Positions 26,799 to 34,564 of a stretch of 43,829 bases of DNA are shown here, piece by piece. The stretch's first letter is position 1. Every line of letters begins with the position of its first letter. The notes beneath the pieces are model-generated. The model searched no databases, had not been told where the DNA came from, and saw only the letters and a program-made list of their open reading frames with translations. This stretch comes from Deltaproteobacteria bacterium. GTDB lineage: Bacteria > Desulfobacterota > Syntrophobacteria > Syntrophobacterales > Syntrophobacteraceae. The translations under genes were made by a program, and so were the position numbers. The stretch is from positions 1 through 43,829 of the forward strand of contig JAJXYD010000006.1 in assembly GCA_021780695.1 (NCBI GenBank), given 5' to 3'.

Positions 26799-27644
26799 CT
26801 AGCTGAAAAAATGACGCGCGCCGTAGGGGGAATTTTTGAGAAAATCCACCGCGTGCCTTGCCGCTTCCACCGGTCTGTCTTCATAGGTATAGAGCTCTAC
26901 TGTCACGAAACCGTCGTAGCCGATATTTTCCATCGCCTCGAAAATAGGAGCGAATTCCAGGGCTCCGTCGCCCAAAAGAATGTGGTGGTGCACCCTCGAG
27001 CGGCCAATGTCTTCGAGATGAAAATGGCCGATATAGTCCTTTAATTCGATTATCTTCGCCGCGGGGTCTTCCCCTACACAGAAAAAATGCCCTATATCGA
27101 AGTTCAGCCCGAAAATCGCGGGGTCCATCTCCTTGCAAAACTCCTTGAATTGCTCGCTGTTTTCGATCATGAGCTCGGGTTCGGGCTCGATCAGCACCCT
27201 CACTTTCCTCTTTGCCGCCAAAGCCTCGATCTGCCTTAGCCCATCGCGAAAAAGCTTCATCGCCTCCCCGGGCGCCATACCGTCAAGAGGACCTCCGGGT
27301 CCTGTGGAAATCGTTTCCGCCCCCAGCTCGTGGGCCAGCTCTATGGAATTTGCGGTGTGCTCGATGCGTTTGCTTCTAAGTCCCGGGTCGGCTTCGATCC
27401 AGGAGGGGTGATAAATATCGCCGATGGCTCGAAGCATAAACGAGCTGAGGTTTGAAACCTGCATCCGGTTGTGATCCAGAGCCAGACGAATCTCCTTAAT
27501 CTCTTTTTGCCCGAGATGGGGAGGGTAGGCGTGCGGCGCATCGGCCATTATTTCGATACCCGCGTAACCGGCTTGCGCCAGCAAACCAATCGTTTCAAGC
27601 AAGCTGTAGCGAACGAACCCGTTGGAGCTGAAGGCAAGTTTCAT
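26799..27644 (-). CDS. Sugar phosphate isomerase/epimerase family (TIM barrel, AP endonuclease 2-like)
   Basis: The 281-aa soluble protein starts MKLAFSSNGFVRYSLLETIGLLAQAGYAGIEIMAD, typical of xylose-isomerase-like TIM barrels. Likely metal ligands: Glu in VRVLIEPEPE, Asp and His in FGLNFDIGHFFC, His in GHFHLEDIG and Glu in FVTVELYTYEDRP. AGAGGAAAGG precedes ATG 27644. It lies 87 bp downstream of the inositol-3-phosphate synthase gene on the same strand, so an inositol-related substrate is reasonable but not shown; many members of this family isomerise inositol derivatives or keto sugars. Confidence 0.85.
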   Translation of the reverse strand: MKLAFSSNGFVRYSLLETIGLLAQAGYAGIEIMADAPHAYPPHLGQKEIKEIRLALDHNRMQVSNLSSFMLRAIGDIYHPSWIEADPGLRSKRIEHTANSIELAHELGAETISTGPGGPLDGMAPGEAMKLFRDGLRQIEALAAKRKVRVLIEPEPELMIENSEQFKEFCKEMDPAIFGLNFDIGHFFCVGEDPAAKIIELKDYIGHFHLEDIGRSRVHHHILLGDGALEFAPIFEAMENIGYDGFVTVELYTYEDRPVEAARHAVDFLKNSPYGARHFFS

Positions 27645-27731
27645 TTTAAACCTTTCCTCTTAAATAAAAGAATATCCCCCGGGCGGCCCGGCCCCTCTAA
27701 AACCTTGGAAAACCCCACGGGCCGATGCCTC

Positions 27732-28937
27732 TCAGAAATCCCCTCTTACCTTTGTGGCGTAGTCGGCAAGCAGCTCGAACTGCTCGGGAAGGCTGTGGAG
27801 ACTAGCGCCGATCGGGGCCTTGAAAAAGGAGGCGAGCTGAGCCATGAGCCCGGCCTCCCCCCTTCTTTTTGCCAGCTCGCCCAGCCGCGCCATATCCAGG
27901 ACGAGCGGGGCGGCCAGAATGGAATCAAAGCCCTGCCAGATAAATTGCATCGACATTTTCGAGTCCAGAAAGCCCCGGAAATGGATAAAGTCCCAGGCGG
28001 TTTTCTGGTCGCCAAGAGAGGGCACATAGTCGATCTTTACCTTGGAGTGGGGGCTATAGCCCAAAATTTTGGAAAGCACCCGGTCCTTGGTCCTGATCTT
28101 TGATTCCATGTTGTCGGGATTGTCTAATACCTGCCCGTCCATATTGCCAAGGATGTTAAACCCCATCCAACTCATTACCTCCAGGTTCCTACAGGTAAAA
28201 AGCGGCGCCAGAACGCTTTTTACAAGGGTCTCCCCGGTTTTGCCGTCATCTCCCATGACCGGCGTGCGGTTGCCCGAGGCAAATTCGATCATGGCGGGGA
28301 AAAGCGCGGCGTTGGAGGGCGTAAAATTTATGTAGGGACAGCCTTCCGCAATGGCCCCGTAGGCATAGATGGTGCTCGCCCGTATCTTTTGCCTCCGGTT
28401 TGCATCCAGAACCTCTTCGAAAAGCTCGAGGCTGTTGTGGCAGGCAGAAAGCTCCAGGGGCGGTTCGGTGGATGCAAGATTTACCACCACAACCGTATCG
28501 AGCCCCCTGGATTGCCGGAAATTACGGATTTTTTTGCCAACTATATCGATTTCTTCCCTGAGCGTGCTCTTCGGACTCTGCCCCCTGTCGTTCAATGCCT
28601 CGATCGCCTCGCCGCAGTTGATGGCCACTCCGGTGTCGATATCCGCGCGGTATTTTAAGAGCTCCTCCTCGATCGCCTCGACTATCCGAGGACTTACTCC
28701 CATCAAATCTGCCAGCCCCCCGGAGCCCTCCCTCGAAGACGTCGCTCCCCGTATGTCGCAGCCCCCAAGAACCAGCTCGGAAGTCTCCACCAGTTCGATT
28801 CCCTCAAAGAGCGGCGTGGAAGTGATCATGCCTGTCGTATCGATTAGCCCCTTTCCAAATGCGATCACCCCGGCCGCTACGGTCGTGGCGATCGATCCCA
28901 GAGCGCCGATCAGATAAACCCCGGTTTTATTCTTCAC
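27732..28937 (-). CDS. Inositol-3-phosphate synthase
   Basis: This NAD-dependent enzyme turns glucose-6-phosphate into 1D-myo-inositol-3-phosphate. The 401-aa protein has the N-terminal Rossmann start VYLIGALGSIATTVAAG and the well conserved catalytic region: INFTPSN, PVMGDDGKTGETLVKSVLAPLF, NILGNMDGQVLDNPDNMESKIRTKD, KIDYVPSLGDQKTAWDFIHFRGF and MQFIWQGFDSILAAPLVLD. Length resembles the short bacterial/archaeal type. GGAGAGG sits 8 nt before a GTG at 28937, which I prefer over ATG 28955 with no clear site. Product use may be phosphoinositol lipids or another inositol derivative; the isomerase gene downstream may act on it. Confidence 0.9.
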   Translation of the reverse strand: MKNKTGVYLIGALGSIATTVAAGVIAFGKGLIDTTGMITSTPLFEGIELVETSELVLGGCDIRGATSSREGSGGLADLMGVSPRIVEAIEEELLKYRADIDTGVAINCGEAIEALNDRGQSPKSTLREEIDIVGKKIRNFRQSRGLDTVVVVNLASTEPPLELSACHNSLELFEEVLDANRRQKIRASTIYAYGAIAEGCPYINFTPSNAALFPAMIEFASGNRTPVMGDDGKTGETLVKSVLAPLFTCRNLEVMSWMGFNILGNMDGQVLDNPDNMESKIRTKDRVLSKILGYSPHSKVKIDYVPSLGDQKTAWDFIHFRGFLDSKMSMQFIWQGFDSILAAPLVLDMARLGELAKRRGEAGLMAQLASFFKAPIGASLHSLPEQFELLADYATKVRGDF

Positions 28938-29231
28938 TGCGCAACGCCTCTCCATCTCTAGCGATTAAAGCGCCCGCCCCCAAAGGGGCTCTAAAAGGCG
29001 CTGAAGTTTCCTGCAAATGTCGGCACCCCTCCTCGTAACACGCGGGGAATGTATAACTTGAGCCTCGAATACGCAAGTTTTATGTCCAAGGCCTGAGCGG
29101 GCGGCTGGGACCCCGTGCCTCCCGCTGTGACTGGCGTGGCAATATCCTTTTGACCCTCAAAAGATAGTCTTCTGAAATGCCTGTAAGGCAGCGGGATTAT
29201 GTTCGCTAATTACCGTTTCCCCCCTTTATGC
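28938..29231. other. Intergenic region left of the IS4-type element
   Basis: No gene seen. The stretch near 29095-29135 can fold (AGCGGG with CCCGCT, inner GGC with GCC and GGG with CCC), and ACGCGGGG precedes the presumed promoter area of the inositol gene. I compared the structured part with the cobalamin riboswitch pattern because of GCTGTGACTGGCG, but the required conserved blocks are missing. Confidence 0.35.
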
Positions 29232-30427
29232 TAAGAGCTTAAATAAAAATTATTTATTAAAGCTATTTTAATATTTATTATAGAGGATATCCCCAGGGCG
29301 AAAAACAGCGCGCCTCCTGGTGGTATCTTTCGACCAAAAGGCAGACGAGCATCTTTCCGTAAAGCCAGGAGACACCGATCTCCTCGCTTCTCTTTGGAAT
29401 ATGGCCGGTTGCAAGCAGCCCCTTTAGCCTTCTTAGCCCAAGACCGGCCTGCCATCCCCGGCGGTATAGCTCGAAGATAGTGAGGGCTTTTAAAGAATGG
29501 CGGCTGCCGGTTGCGTATACCCAGACATAGCCTGCGCACTCCCCTTCCCGGGCTGAAGGCTCCCCTTTTAGGGCCTTGGCCTTTAGCTCCTTTCCTGCCG
29601 CCCGGGCCGCCTCCCCGCTTCTTTTTAGCCCCAGAAGACGCCCCTTCTGGAGACCTTCCCTGCCGGGAAGGCGAAAGTAGACGTCCCAGTCGGCGCACTC
29701 GAAGCCCTTCGGAAGCCTAGGGCCTTTTAGGGGCGGAAAGGCTCTTTGGTCCCTGCCTAAAAGCGGCAGGCGCGAACTCTTAAAGTCGAGAACGGCCTGT
29801 GCGCCCCTGGCCAGGACCTCCGCCAGCCCCTCGGGTGTGCAGTAGCGCCCGTCGGCAATGACAAGGTCGCCCGGCAGGATGTCGAAGTGCTTAAAGTCCT
29901 CGCCCGCATCCGGGCGGGTTATCCGGAAGGTGTCGCAGCGCAGATTGTGCAGTCCCAGGGAGTAATGGAGCCTGTAGTTGCTTCCCGTGCTGCCCGGCTC
30001 GCTTACCGGAGCGCAGTCAAGCAGCCGTACCCGGAAGCCGCGCCCCGACTCTTTAGCCCCAAAGCCCCCGGGCATGTTCTTAAAAGTCTCCAAACACATC
30101 CAGTGCAACCACTGCTCGGAAACTTTCAGCCGGTGCAAAAGAGCCGCGTCGTTTATCTCGCAAAGGCTTTCCCGCCGCGCCTGGTCCGCGCTCGCGCGAA
30201 GCGACATCCCCTCCGCCAGATGGATCATCAAAACCCTCAGAAGGGTCCTGGCCGAGTCGATCTTTCGCCTCCTGGCCAAGGCTCCGAGCTCGAGCGCCTT
30301 TTCCTCCCAGCCCCCGGGCAAAAAGCGCTGTAAAATTTCCCAATTATCTTTAATCTGAAAATCCATGGCGGATCGCATATTATTTTAAAAAATACTTAAG
30401 GTAAATAAAATTATATTTAAGCACTTA
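29232..30427 (-). mobile_element. IS4-type insertion element, about 1.2 kb
   Basis: The AT-rich ends are imperfect inverted repeats: left TAAGAGCTTAAATAAAAA..TTATTTA (from 29232) matches the complement of the right end TAAGTGCTTAAATATAAT..TTATTTA (ending at 30427), and similarity extends about 45 bp inward. The ends are far more AT-rich than the GC-rich transposase gene inside. I could not see a convincing target-site duplication, so the borders are approximate and the insertion may be old. It separates the inositol genes from the fatty acid operon. Confidence 0.75.
29278..30378 (-). CDS. IS4 family transposase, probably inactive
   Basis: The 366-aa product has the IS4 layout: helical N-terminus (GMSLRASADQARRE), first catalytic Asp in RLLDCAPVSEPGSTGSNYRLHYSLGL, second Asp in DLVIADGRYCTPEGL, and the C1 region FELYRRGWQAGLGLRRLKGLLATGHIPKRSEE. 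In active members this region reads Y-x2-R-x3-E-x6-K; here it is Y-x2-G-x3-G-x6-K, so both the Arg and the catalytic Glu are Gly. The second motif reads ADGRY instead of the usual ADRGY. No frameshift interrupts it. Loss of the DDE glutamate should abolish transposition, so it is either a decayed copy or one that can move only with help from elsewhere. No ribosome-binding site is obvious at 30378 or at ATG 30366. Confidence 0.85.
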   Translation of the reverse strand: MRSAMDFQIKDNWEILQRFLPGGWEEKALELGALARRRKIDSARTLLRVLMIHLAEGMSLRASADQARRESLCEINDAALLHRLKVSEQWLHWMCLETFKNMPGGFGAKESGRGFRVRLLDCAPVSEPGSTGSNYRLHYSLGLHNLRCDTFRITRPDAGEDFKHFDILPGDLVIADGRYCTPEGLAEVLARGAQAVLDFKSSRLPLLGRDQRAFPPLKGPRLPKGFECADWDVYFRLPGREGLQKGRLLGLKRSGEAARAAGKELKAKALKGEPSAREGECAGYVWVYATGSRHSLKALTIFELYRRGWQAGLGLRRLKGLLATGHIPKRSEEIGVSWLYGKMLVCLLVERYHQEARCFSPWGYPL

Positions 30428-30641
30428 AAAACTCCCCTACAAAAATATCTCACCCTGCAGCCCCCCCTAATTTATCCTCTCTTACCCGAAAGGCTGGGTC
30501 CTTGCCTTAAAAAATATTCCCAAAATCGGGCAAAAGGGGCCCCCTCCATCCCATCCACCACTTGAGCGCGCGCCCTAAAGGCGCTCCCTCTCAGTGGAAT
30601 GTAAAAAAAATGAGTCCCTTAAAAAATATTTTAAAATATTC

Positions 30642-30670
30642 TTGACATACAAAAATAAAAATTATATGAA
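30642..30670 (+). promoter_or_regulatory. Sigma70-type promoter of the fatty acid oxidation operon
   Basis: TTGACA at 30642-30647 is a consensus -35. An AT-rich spacer follows, with TATGAA at 30665-30670 (17-bp spacing) or TATATG at 30663-30668 (15-bp) as -10. The predicted start of transcription falls inside the palindrome at 30672-30707. The region is much more AT-rich than the coding DNA around it. Confidence 0.7.
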
Positions 30671-30671
30671 A

Positions 30672-30707
30672 CTTCTTAAATGAATGATGATTCATTCATT
30701 TAAGAAG
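30672..30707 (+). promoter_or_regulatory. FadR-like palindromic operator
   Basis: CTTCTTAAATGAATGA (30672-30687) and TCATTCATTTAAGAAG (30692-30707) form a perfect 16-bp inverted repeat around TGAT. Its core TGAATGATGATTCATTCA closely resembles the operator of TetR-type FadR repressors such as Bacillus YsiA/FadR (TGAATGAnTAnTCATTCA). It overlaps the predicted transcription start and lies 28 bp before the TetR gene, so the encoded regulator probably represses the whole operon, including itself, until acyl-CoA releases it. Confidence 0.8.
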
Positions 30708-30735
30708 CCAACCCCCTTCTACAAAGGCTTTACTC

Positions 30736-31383
30736 ATGCGCGTTAAAACTGCTGATAAACGGCTGAGGATTCTGGATGCGGCCGTTAGGGTATTCGCCAG
30801 GGAAGGCTTCTTTAAAGCCAGGGTCTCCCAGATAGCCGAGGAGGCCGGACTGGCTCCCGGTACCGTCTACCTCTATTTCAAAAACAAGGAAGATCTTCTC
30901 ATTTCGGTCTTTGAAGTCAGAACCGAAGAATTCGTCTCACGGTTTCGCGCCGAGGTCGAGCAACAACGGGACCCCTGCTCGCGGCTTGCATGCCTTGTGC
31001 GCATGCACCTCTCAGGGTTCCAGGCCGACCCCGACCTTGCGGCCTGTTTTCAGGTCGAGCTGCGCCAGAGCAGCCGTTTTATGCGCCGGGGCGTCAAGGG
31101 GGGTCTTCAGCTCTATTTGGGCCTCATCCGGGAAATTGTCGAATTTGGCCGAAAAGAGGGCGCCTTTCGAAAGGAAGTTTCCGCCGGGCTTATCACCCAC
31201 CTTATTTTCGGGACCCTCGACGAGGTGGTCTCAACCTGGGTGATGTCAGGCATGAAATATAATCTGGTCTCACTTACCGACCAGCTGGTCGAGCTTATTA
31301 CGAGCGGCATTGGGCCGAAGGCGAGTCTGCTTTGCGAACGGGGCCTGGGCGCCGAGGGCGGGCCCGGCAATACATTAAATTAG
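30736..31383 (+). CDS. TetR/AcrR family regulator, FadR-like
   Basis: The 215-aa protein has an N-terminal TetR helix-turn-helix (RILDAAVRVFAREGFFKARVSQIAEEAGLAPGTVYLYFKNKEDLL, about 10-55) and a helical ligand-binding domain (LARLVRMHLSGF.. PDLAACFQVELRQSSRFMRR.. THLIFGTLDEVVSTWVMSG) like that of fatty-acid-responsive FadR of Gram-positives and Desulfobacterota. It is the first gene of the beta-oxidation operon, directly behind a matching palindromic operator, so an acyl-CoA-responsive autorepressor is the simplest reading. The acyl-CoA dehydrogenase gene starts 20 bp after its stop. ATG 30736 has only a weak ribosome-binding site. Confidence 0.88.
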   Translation: MRVKTADKRLRILDAAVRVFAREGFFKARVSQIAEEAGLAPGTVYLYFKNKEDLLISVFEVRTEEFVSRFRAEVEQQRDPCSRLACLVRMHLSGFQADPDLAACFQVELRQSSRFMRRGVKGGLQLYLGLIREIVEFGRKEGAFRKEVSAGLITHLIFGTLDEVVSTWVMSGMKYNLVSLTDQLVELITSGIGPKASLLCERGLGAEGGPGNTLN

Positions 31384-31403
31384 AAGATAACAAGGAGAAG
31401 TCG

Positions 31404-33263
31404 ATGAAGCTGCTCATAGATGAAAGAGATGCGAAGTTTATCCTTTACGAACAACTGGACATTGAAGAGAAGCTTTGCAAGTCGCCGCTGTACTCGGAGT
31501 TTTCCAAGGAGACCTTCGAGATGGTCATCGAAGAGGCGGGAAAGCTGGCCGAGCGCGTATTCTATCCGGCCAACAAACTGGGCGACCAGCAGGGTTGCCG
31601 TTTTGAAAACGGGCAGGTAAAGGTTCCCGATTCCTTCCACGAGGCCTATCGTCTTCACAGGGAGGGCGGATGGCTGGCCATGTCGGATTCCCCCGATGTC
31701 GGCGGCCAGGGATTGCCGCTGATCGTTGGACAGCCCTGTGTTGAGATGATGGGTGCGGCCAACTGGTCTCTTCTGATGTATCCGGGCCTTACCCACGGCT
31801 CCGCGAGGCTTCTTGAGCAGTACGGCACCCCCGAGCTCAAGGAAATCTACATGGAAAAGATGTTTTCCGGCCAATGGGGCGGCACGATGTGCCTTACCGA
31901 ACCCGGGGCGGGAAGCGATGTTGGAAACCTTAGAACCAAAGCCGTTAAAAATGCCGATGGGACCTACACCATAACGGGCTCCAAGATGTTTATCTCCTCG
32001 GGTATGCACGATCTTACGGATAATATCATCCACATGGTGCTTGCCCGCCTCGAGGGCGCTCCCGCCGGGACCAAGGGAATTTCGATCTTCCTCGTTCCAA
32101 GACTTCGGCCGACCGAAAGCGGCGAAATGGTTGAAAACGACGTGGCATGCGCCGGCATCGAGCACAAGATGGGCATTCACGGATCGGCCACCTGCGTTCT
32201 GAACTTCGGTGAAAATGGCGGAAGCATCGGCTACCTGATGGGCGAGGAAAACAAGGGCATGCGGATCATGTTCGACATGATGAACGAAGCCCGGCTTTTC
32301 GTGGGCATGCAGGGCCTCTGCCACGGCACCGCGGCCTATCTGCACGCTCTGCAGTATTCCAAGGAGCGTTTCCAGGGCTCGGCGCTCGAGAGGATGAAAG
32401 ACGGCGATGCGCCCAGAGTTGCCATCATCGAGCATCCCGACGTAAGGCGTATGCTCCTTTCGATGAAAAGCAGCACCGAGGGTATGCGCGCCATGCTCTA
32501 CCTGGCCGCCTACTGCATCGACCGGGTGCGCTGCTCGGAAAACGAAGAGGAAAAAGAACTTTTCCAGGGCTATGTCGATCTGATGATTCCCATCTGTAAA
32601 TCGGTCGGCTCCGATTTGGGCTTCAGGGTCTGCGAGACCGCTATCCAGGTCTACGGCGGCTACGGCTTCATCCAGGAGTATCCCGTCGAGCAGTTCATGA
32701 GAGACTGCAAGATCGCTTCTCTCTACGAGGGCACAAACGGTATTCAGGCCCTTGACCTGGTTGGCCGCAAGCTCACCTACAAACAGGGGCTGCTGCTCAA
32801 AAACGCCATGAAGGCCATTCATAAGGTTCTTGGCAAGGTGCGCGACGAGTTTAGCCTCCGAGAGCTCTTTAAAATTTACGACGAAGCGCAGGAAAGCCTC
32901 ATTCAGGTCTCCAAGTTCTTTGCTCTTAAAGGGATTACCGCCGACTACATGGTGCCGGTCCTTAACGCCAAACCCTACCTCGATCTTTTCGGCGATGTCG
33001 TAATCGGCTTTTTGCTCCTGTGGCAGGCGGGGATCGCTTCCAAGAAGTTGGCCCAAATCTATGCCGAACAGGGTGCAAAGGACGAAGCCGCCCAGAGCAA
33101 GCTCGTTCGTGAAAACCGCAACGCGGCCTTCTATTTTGGCAAAATCGCCTCGGCCCGTTTCTTCATCAACCAGGTGCTTACCCAGGCCCCTGGTAAGGCA
33201 CGCGGGATTATGAACGACGACAAATCCCCCCTGGAAGTCCCGGAGATCGCTTTTGCCGACTAG
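31404..33263 (+). CDS. Acyl-CoA dehydrogenase (long type, about 620 aa)
   Basis: This FAD enzyme introduces the 2,3 double bond in acyl-CoA and passes electrons to electron-transfer flavoprotein. Seen in the 619-aa product: WLAMSDSPDVGGQGLP, FAD-binding GTMCLTEPGAGSDVGNLRTKA and ITGSKMFISSGMHD, the GIHGSATCVLNF strand, IQVYGGYGFIQEYPVEQFMRDCKIASLYEGTNGIQALDLVGRK, with the catalytic Glu in YEGTNG. The C-terminal extension beyond 480 residues is typical of the long bacterial acyl-CoA dehydrogenase branch associated with medium/long chains. AAGGAGAAG precedes ATG 31404. It is followed 24 bp later by thiolase. Confidence 0.93.
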   Translation: MKLLIDERDAKFILYEQLDIEEKLCKSPLYSEFSKETFEMVIEEAGKLAERVFYPANKLGDQQGCRFENGQVKVPDSFHEAYRLHREGGWLAMSDSPDVGGQGLPLIVGQPCVEMMGAANWSLLMYPGLTHGSARLLEQYGTPELKEIYMEKMFSGQWGGTMCLTEPGAGSDVGNLRTKAVKNADGTYTITGSKMFISSGMHDLTDNIIHMVLARLEGAPAGTKGISIFLVPRLRPTESGEMVENDVACAGIEHKMGIHGSATCVLNFGENGGSIGYLMGEENKGMRIMFDMMNEARLFVGMQGLCHGTAAYLHALQYSKERFQGSALERMKDGDAPRVAIIEHPDVRRMLLSMKSSTEGMRAMLYLAAYCIDRVRCSENEEEKELFQGYVDLMIPICKSVGSDLGFRVCETAIQVYGGYGFIQEYPVEQFMRDCKIASLYEGTNGIQALDLVGRKLTYKQGLLLKNAMKAIHKVLGKVRDEFSLRELFKIYDEAQESLIQVSKFFALKGITADYMVPVLNAKPYLDLFGDVVIGFLLLWQAGIASKKLAQIYAEQGAKDEAAQSKLVRENRNAAFYFGKIASARFFINQVLTQAPGKARGIMNDDKSPLEVPEIAFAD

Positions 33264-33287
33264 ATCACAAACAAGGAGATTAGGCTG

Positions 33288-34469
33288 ATGAAAACCAGAG
33301 ATGTCATTGTGGTGGATGGAATTAGAACGGCCTTCGGCCGTGCGGGGGAAAAGGGCGTTTTTTGGAATACGCGCGCCGACGATATGGCTGTAAGGGTCAT
33401 TCGGGAGCTGATGCGCCGCAACCCCAAGGTTAAGCCCGAAATGGTGGAGGAAAATATCTGGGGCGCCACCACCCAGGAAGGCGACCAGGGGCTCACGATG
33501 GGCCGAACGACCGCCATTTTGGCGGGACTACCCGATAGCTGCGCGGGCTATTCGGTAGACCGGATGTGCGCGGGCGGGCTTACCGCGATCACCGCGGCGG
33601 CTTCCGAGATCGCCGTTGGGGCTTGCGACATGGCAATTGCCGGTGGCGTCGAGCACATGGGCCACCATCCCATGGGAGCCACCGCCGATCCCAATCCGCG
33701 CTTTCTCTCCGATAAGCTCGTATCTCTCGATGCGATGAATATGGGTAAAACGGCCGAAAACCTCCATGACATGTTTCCCGAGATCACCAAGGAAATGGCC
33801 GACGAGTACTCCCTGCACTGCCAGCAGAAGACCGCCAGGGCGTATGCGGAGGGAAAGATCCAGAAAATGATCGTTCCCATGACCGTCTACAGCAAGGAGG
33901 GCTGGGTTGTGGCCGACCGTGACCAGCAGCCCCGGCCCGAAACGACCATGGAAGGCCTGGCCGCCCTCAAGACCCCTTTTCGCGTCCAGGGCAAGGTTAC
34001 TCCGGGAAATGCCTCGGGCCTGAACGACGGCGCCTCCGGGGTTCTTATGATGAGCGCGGACAAGGCCGCCGAACTGGGCATTAAGGGAGGCCTTAAGCTA
34101 AAGGGATTCGCCTATGCGGGTGTAAAGGCCGAAATAATGGGCTACGGGCCTATCCCGGCCACCAAAAGGGCACTTAAAAATACCGGCCTCACCATCGATC
34201 AGATCGACATTATAGAGCTAAACGAGGCCTTTGCGGTCCAGGCCATTATATTCATGAAGGAATTCGGACTGAAATTTCCAACCGATGACAGGCTCAATCC
34301 CCTTGGGGGCGCGATCGCCTTCGGCCATCCCCTCGCGGGCTCGGGCCCAAGGCTGGTTATCCATCTCCTAAACCAGTTCGCCGAAAATCCGAACCTCAGA
34401 TACGGCATGACCACGATGTGCGTGGGCCTTGGACAGGGGGCCACCGCCATTTGGGAAAACGTTAAATAG
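33288..34469 (+). CDS. Thiolase (acetyl-CoA acyltransferase)
   Basis: Thiolase cleaves 3-ketoacyl-CoA with CoA to acetyl-CoA and the shortened acyl-CoA. The 393-aa protein contains IRTAFGRAG at the N-terminus, the nucleophile Cys94 in YSVDRMCAGGLTA, HMGHHPMG, the IELNEAFAVQAI segment, GGAIAFGHPLAGSGPRL with the catalytic His, and the second catalytic Cys in TTMCVGLGQGATAIWE. AAGGAG lies upstream of ATG 33288. Third gene of the beta-oxidation operon, between acyl-CoA dehydrogenase and the hydratase/dehydrogenase fusion, the classic complement. Confidence 0.95.
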   Translation: MKTRDVIVVDGIRTAFGRAGEKGVFWNTRADDMAVRVIRELMRRNPKVKPEMVEENIWGATTQEGDQGLTMGRTTAILAGLPDSCAGYSVDRMCAGGLTAITAAASEIAVGACDMAIAGGVEHMGHHPMGATADPNPRFLSDKLVSLDAMNMGKTAENLHDMFPEITKEMADEYSLHCQQKTARAYAEGKIQKMIVPMTVYSKEGWVVADRDQQPRPETTMEGLAALKTPFRVQGKVTPGNASGLNDGASGVLMMSADKAAELGIKGGLKLKGFAYAGVKAEIMGYGPIPATKRALKNTGLTIDQIDIIELNEAFAVQAIIFMKEFGLKFPTDDRLNPLGGAIAFGHPLAGSGPRLVIHLLNQFAENPNLRYGMTTMCVGLGQGATAIWENVK

Positions 34470-34500
34470 ACAACCCGGCTCTGCTCGTCGGATACCGACT

Positions 34501-34530
34501 GGTGGCCGGCTTCAATCCGGCCGGTCACCG
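34501..34530 (+). repeat. Inverted repeat between thiolase and hydratase/dehydrogenase genes
   Basis: GGCCGG (34504-34509) and CCGGCC (34517-34522) form a hairpin within GGTGGCCGG...CCGGCCGGTCACC, in the only longer gap (95 bp) of the operon. No T-tract follows; RNA processing or differential stability of the operon message is possible. Confidence 0.45.
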
Positions 34531-34564
34531 GCAACGAGTAACTAATCACTATTGGGAGTTTACC

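Noticed and set aside
29040..29160. Cobalamin riboswitch
   Set aside because: Some B12-box-like bases occur, but the other conserved blocks are absent and no B12 gene follows.
31380..33056. Long antisense open frame (558 codons) opposite acyl-CoA dehydrogenase
   Set aside because: A shadow produced by GC-biased codon use; the plus-strand protein has clear family motifs.
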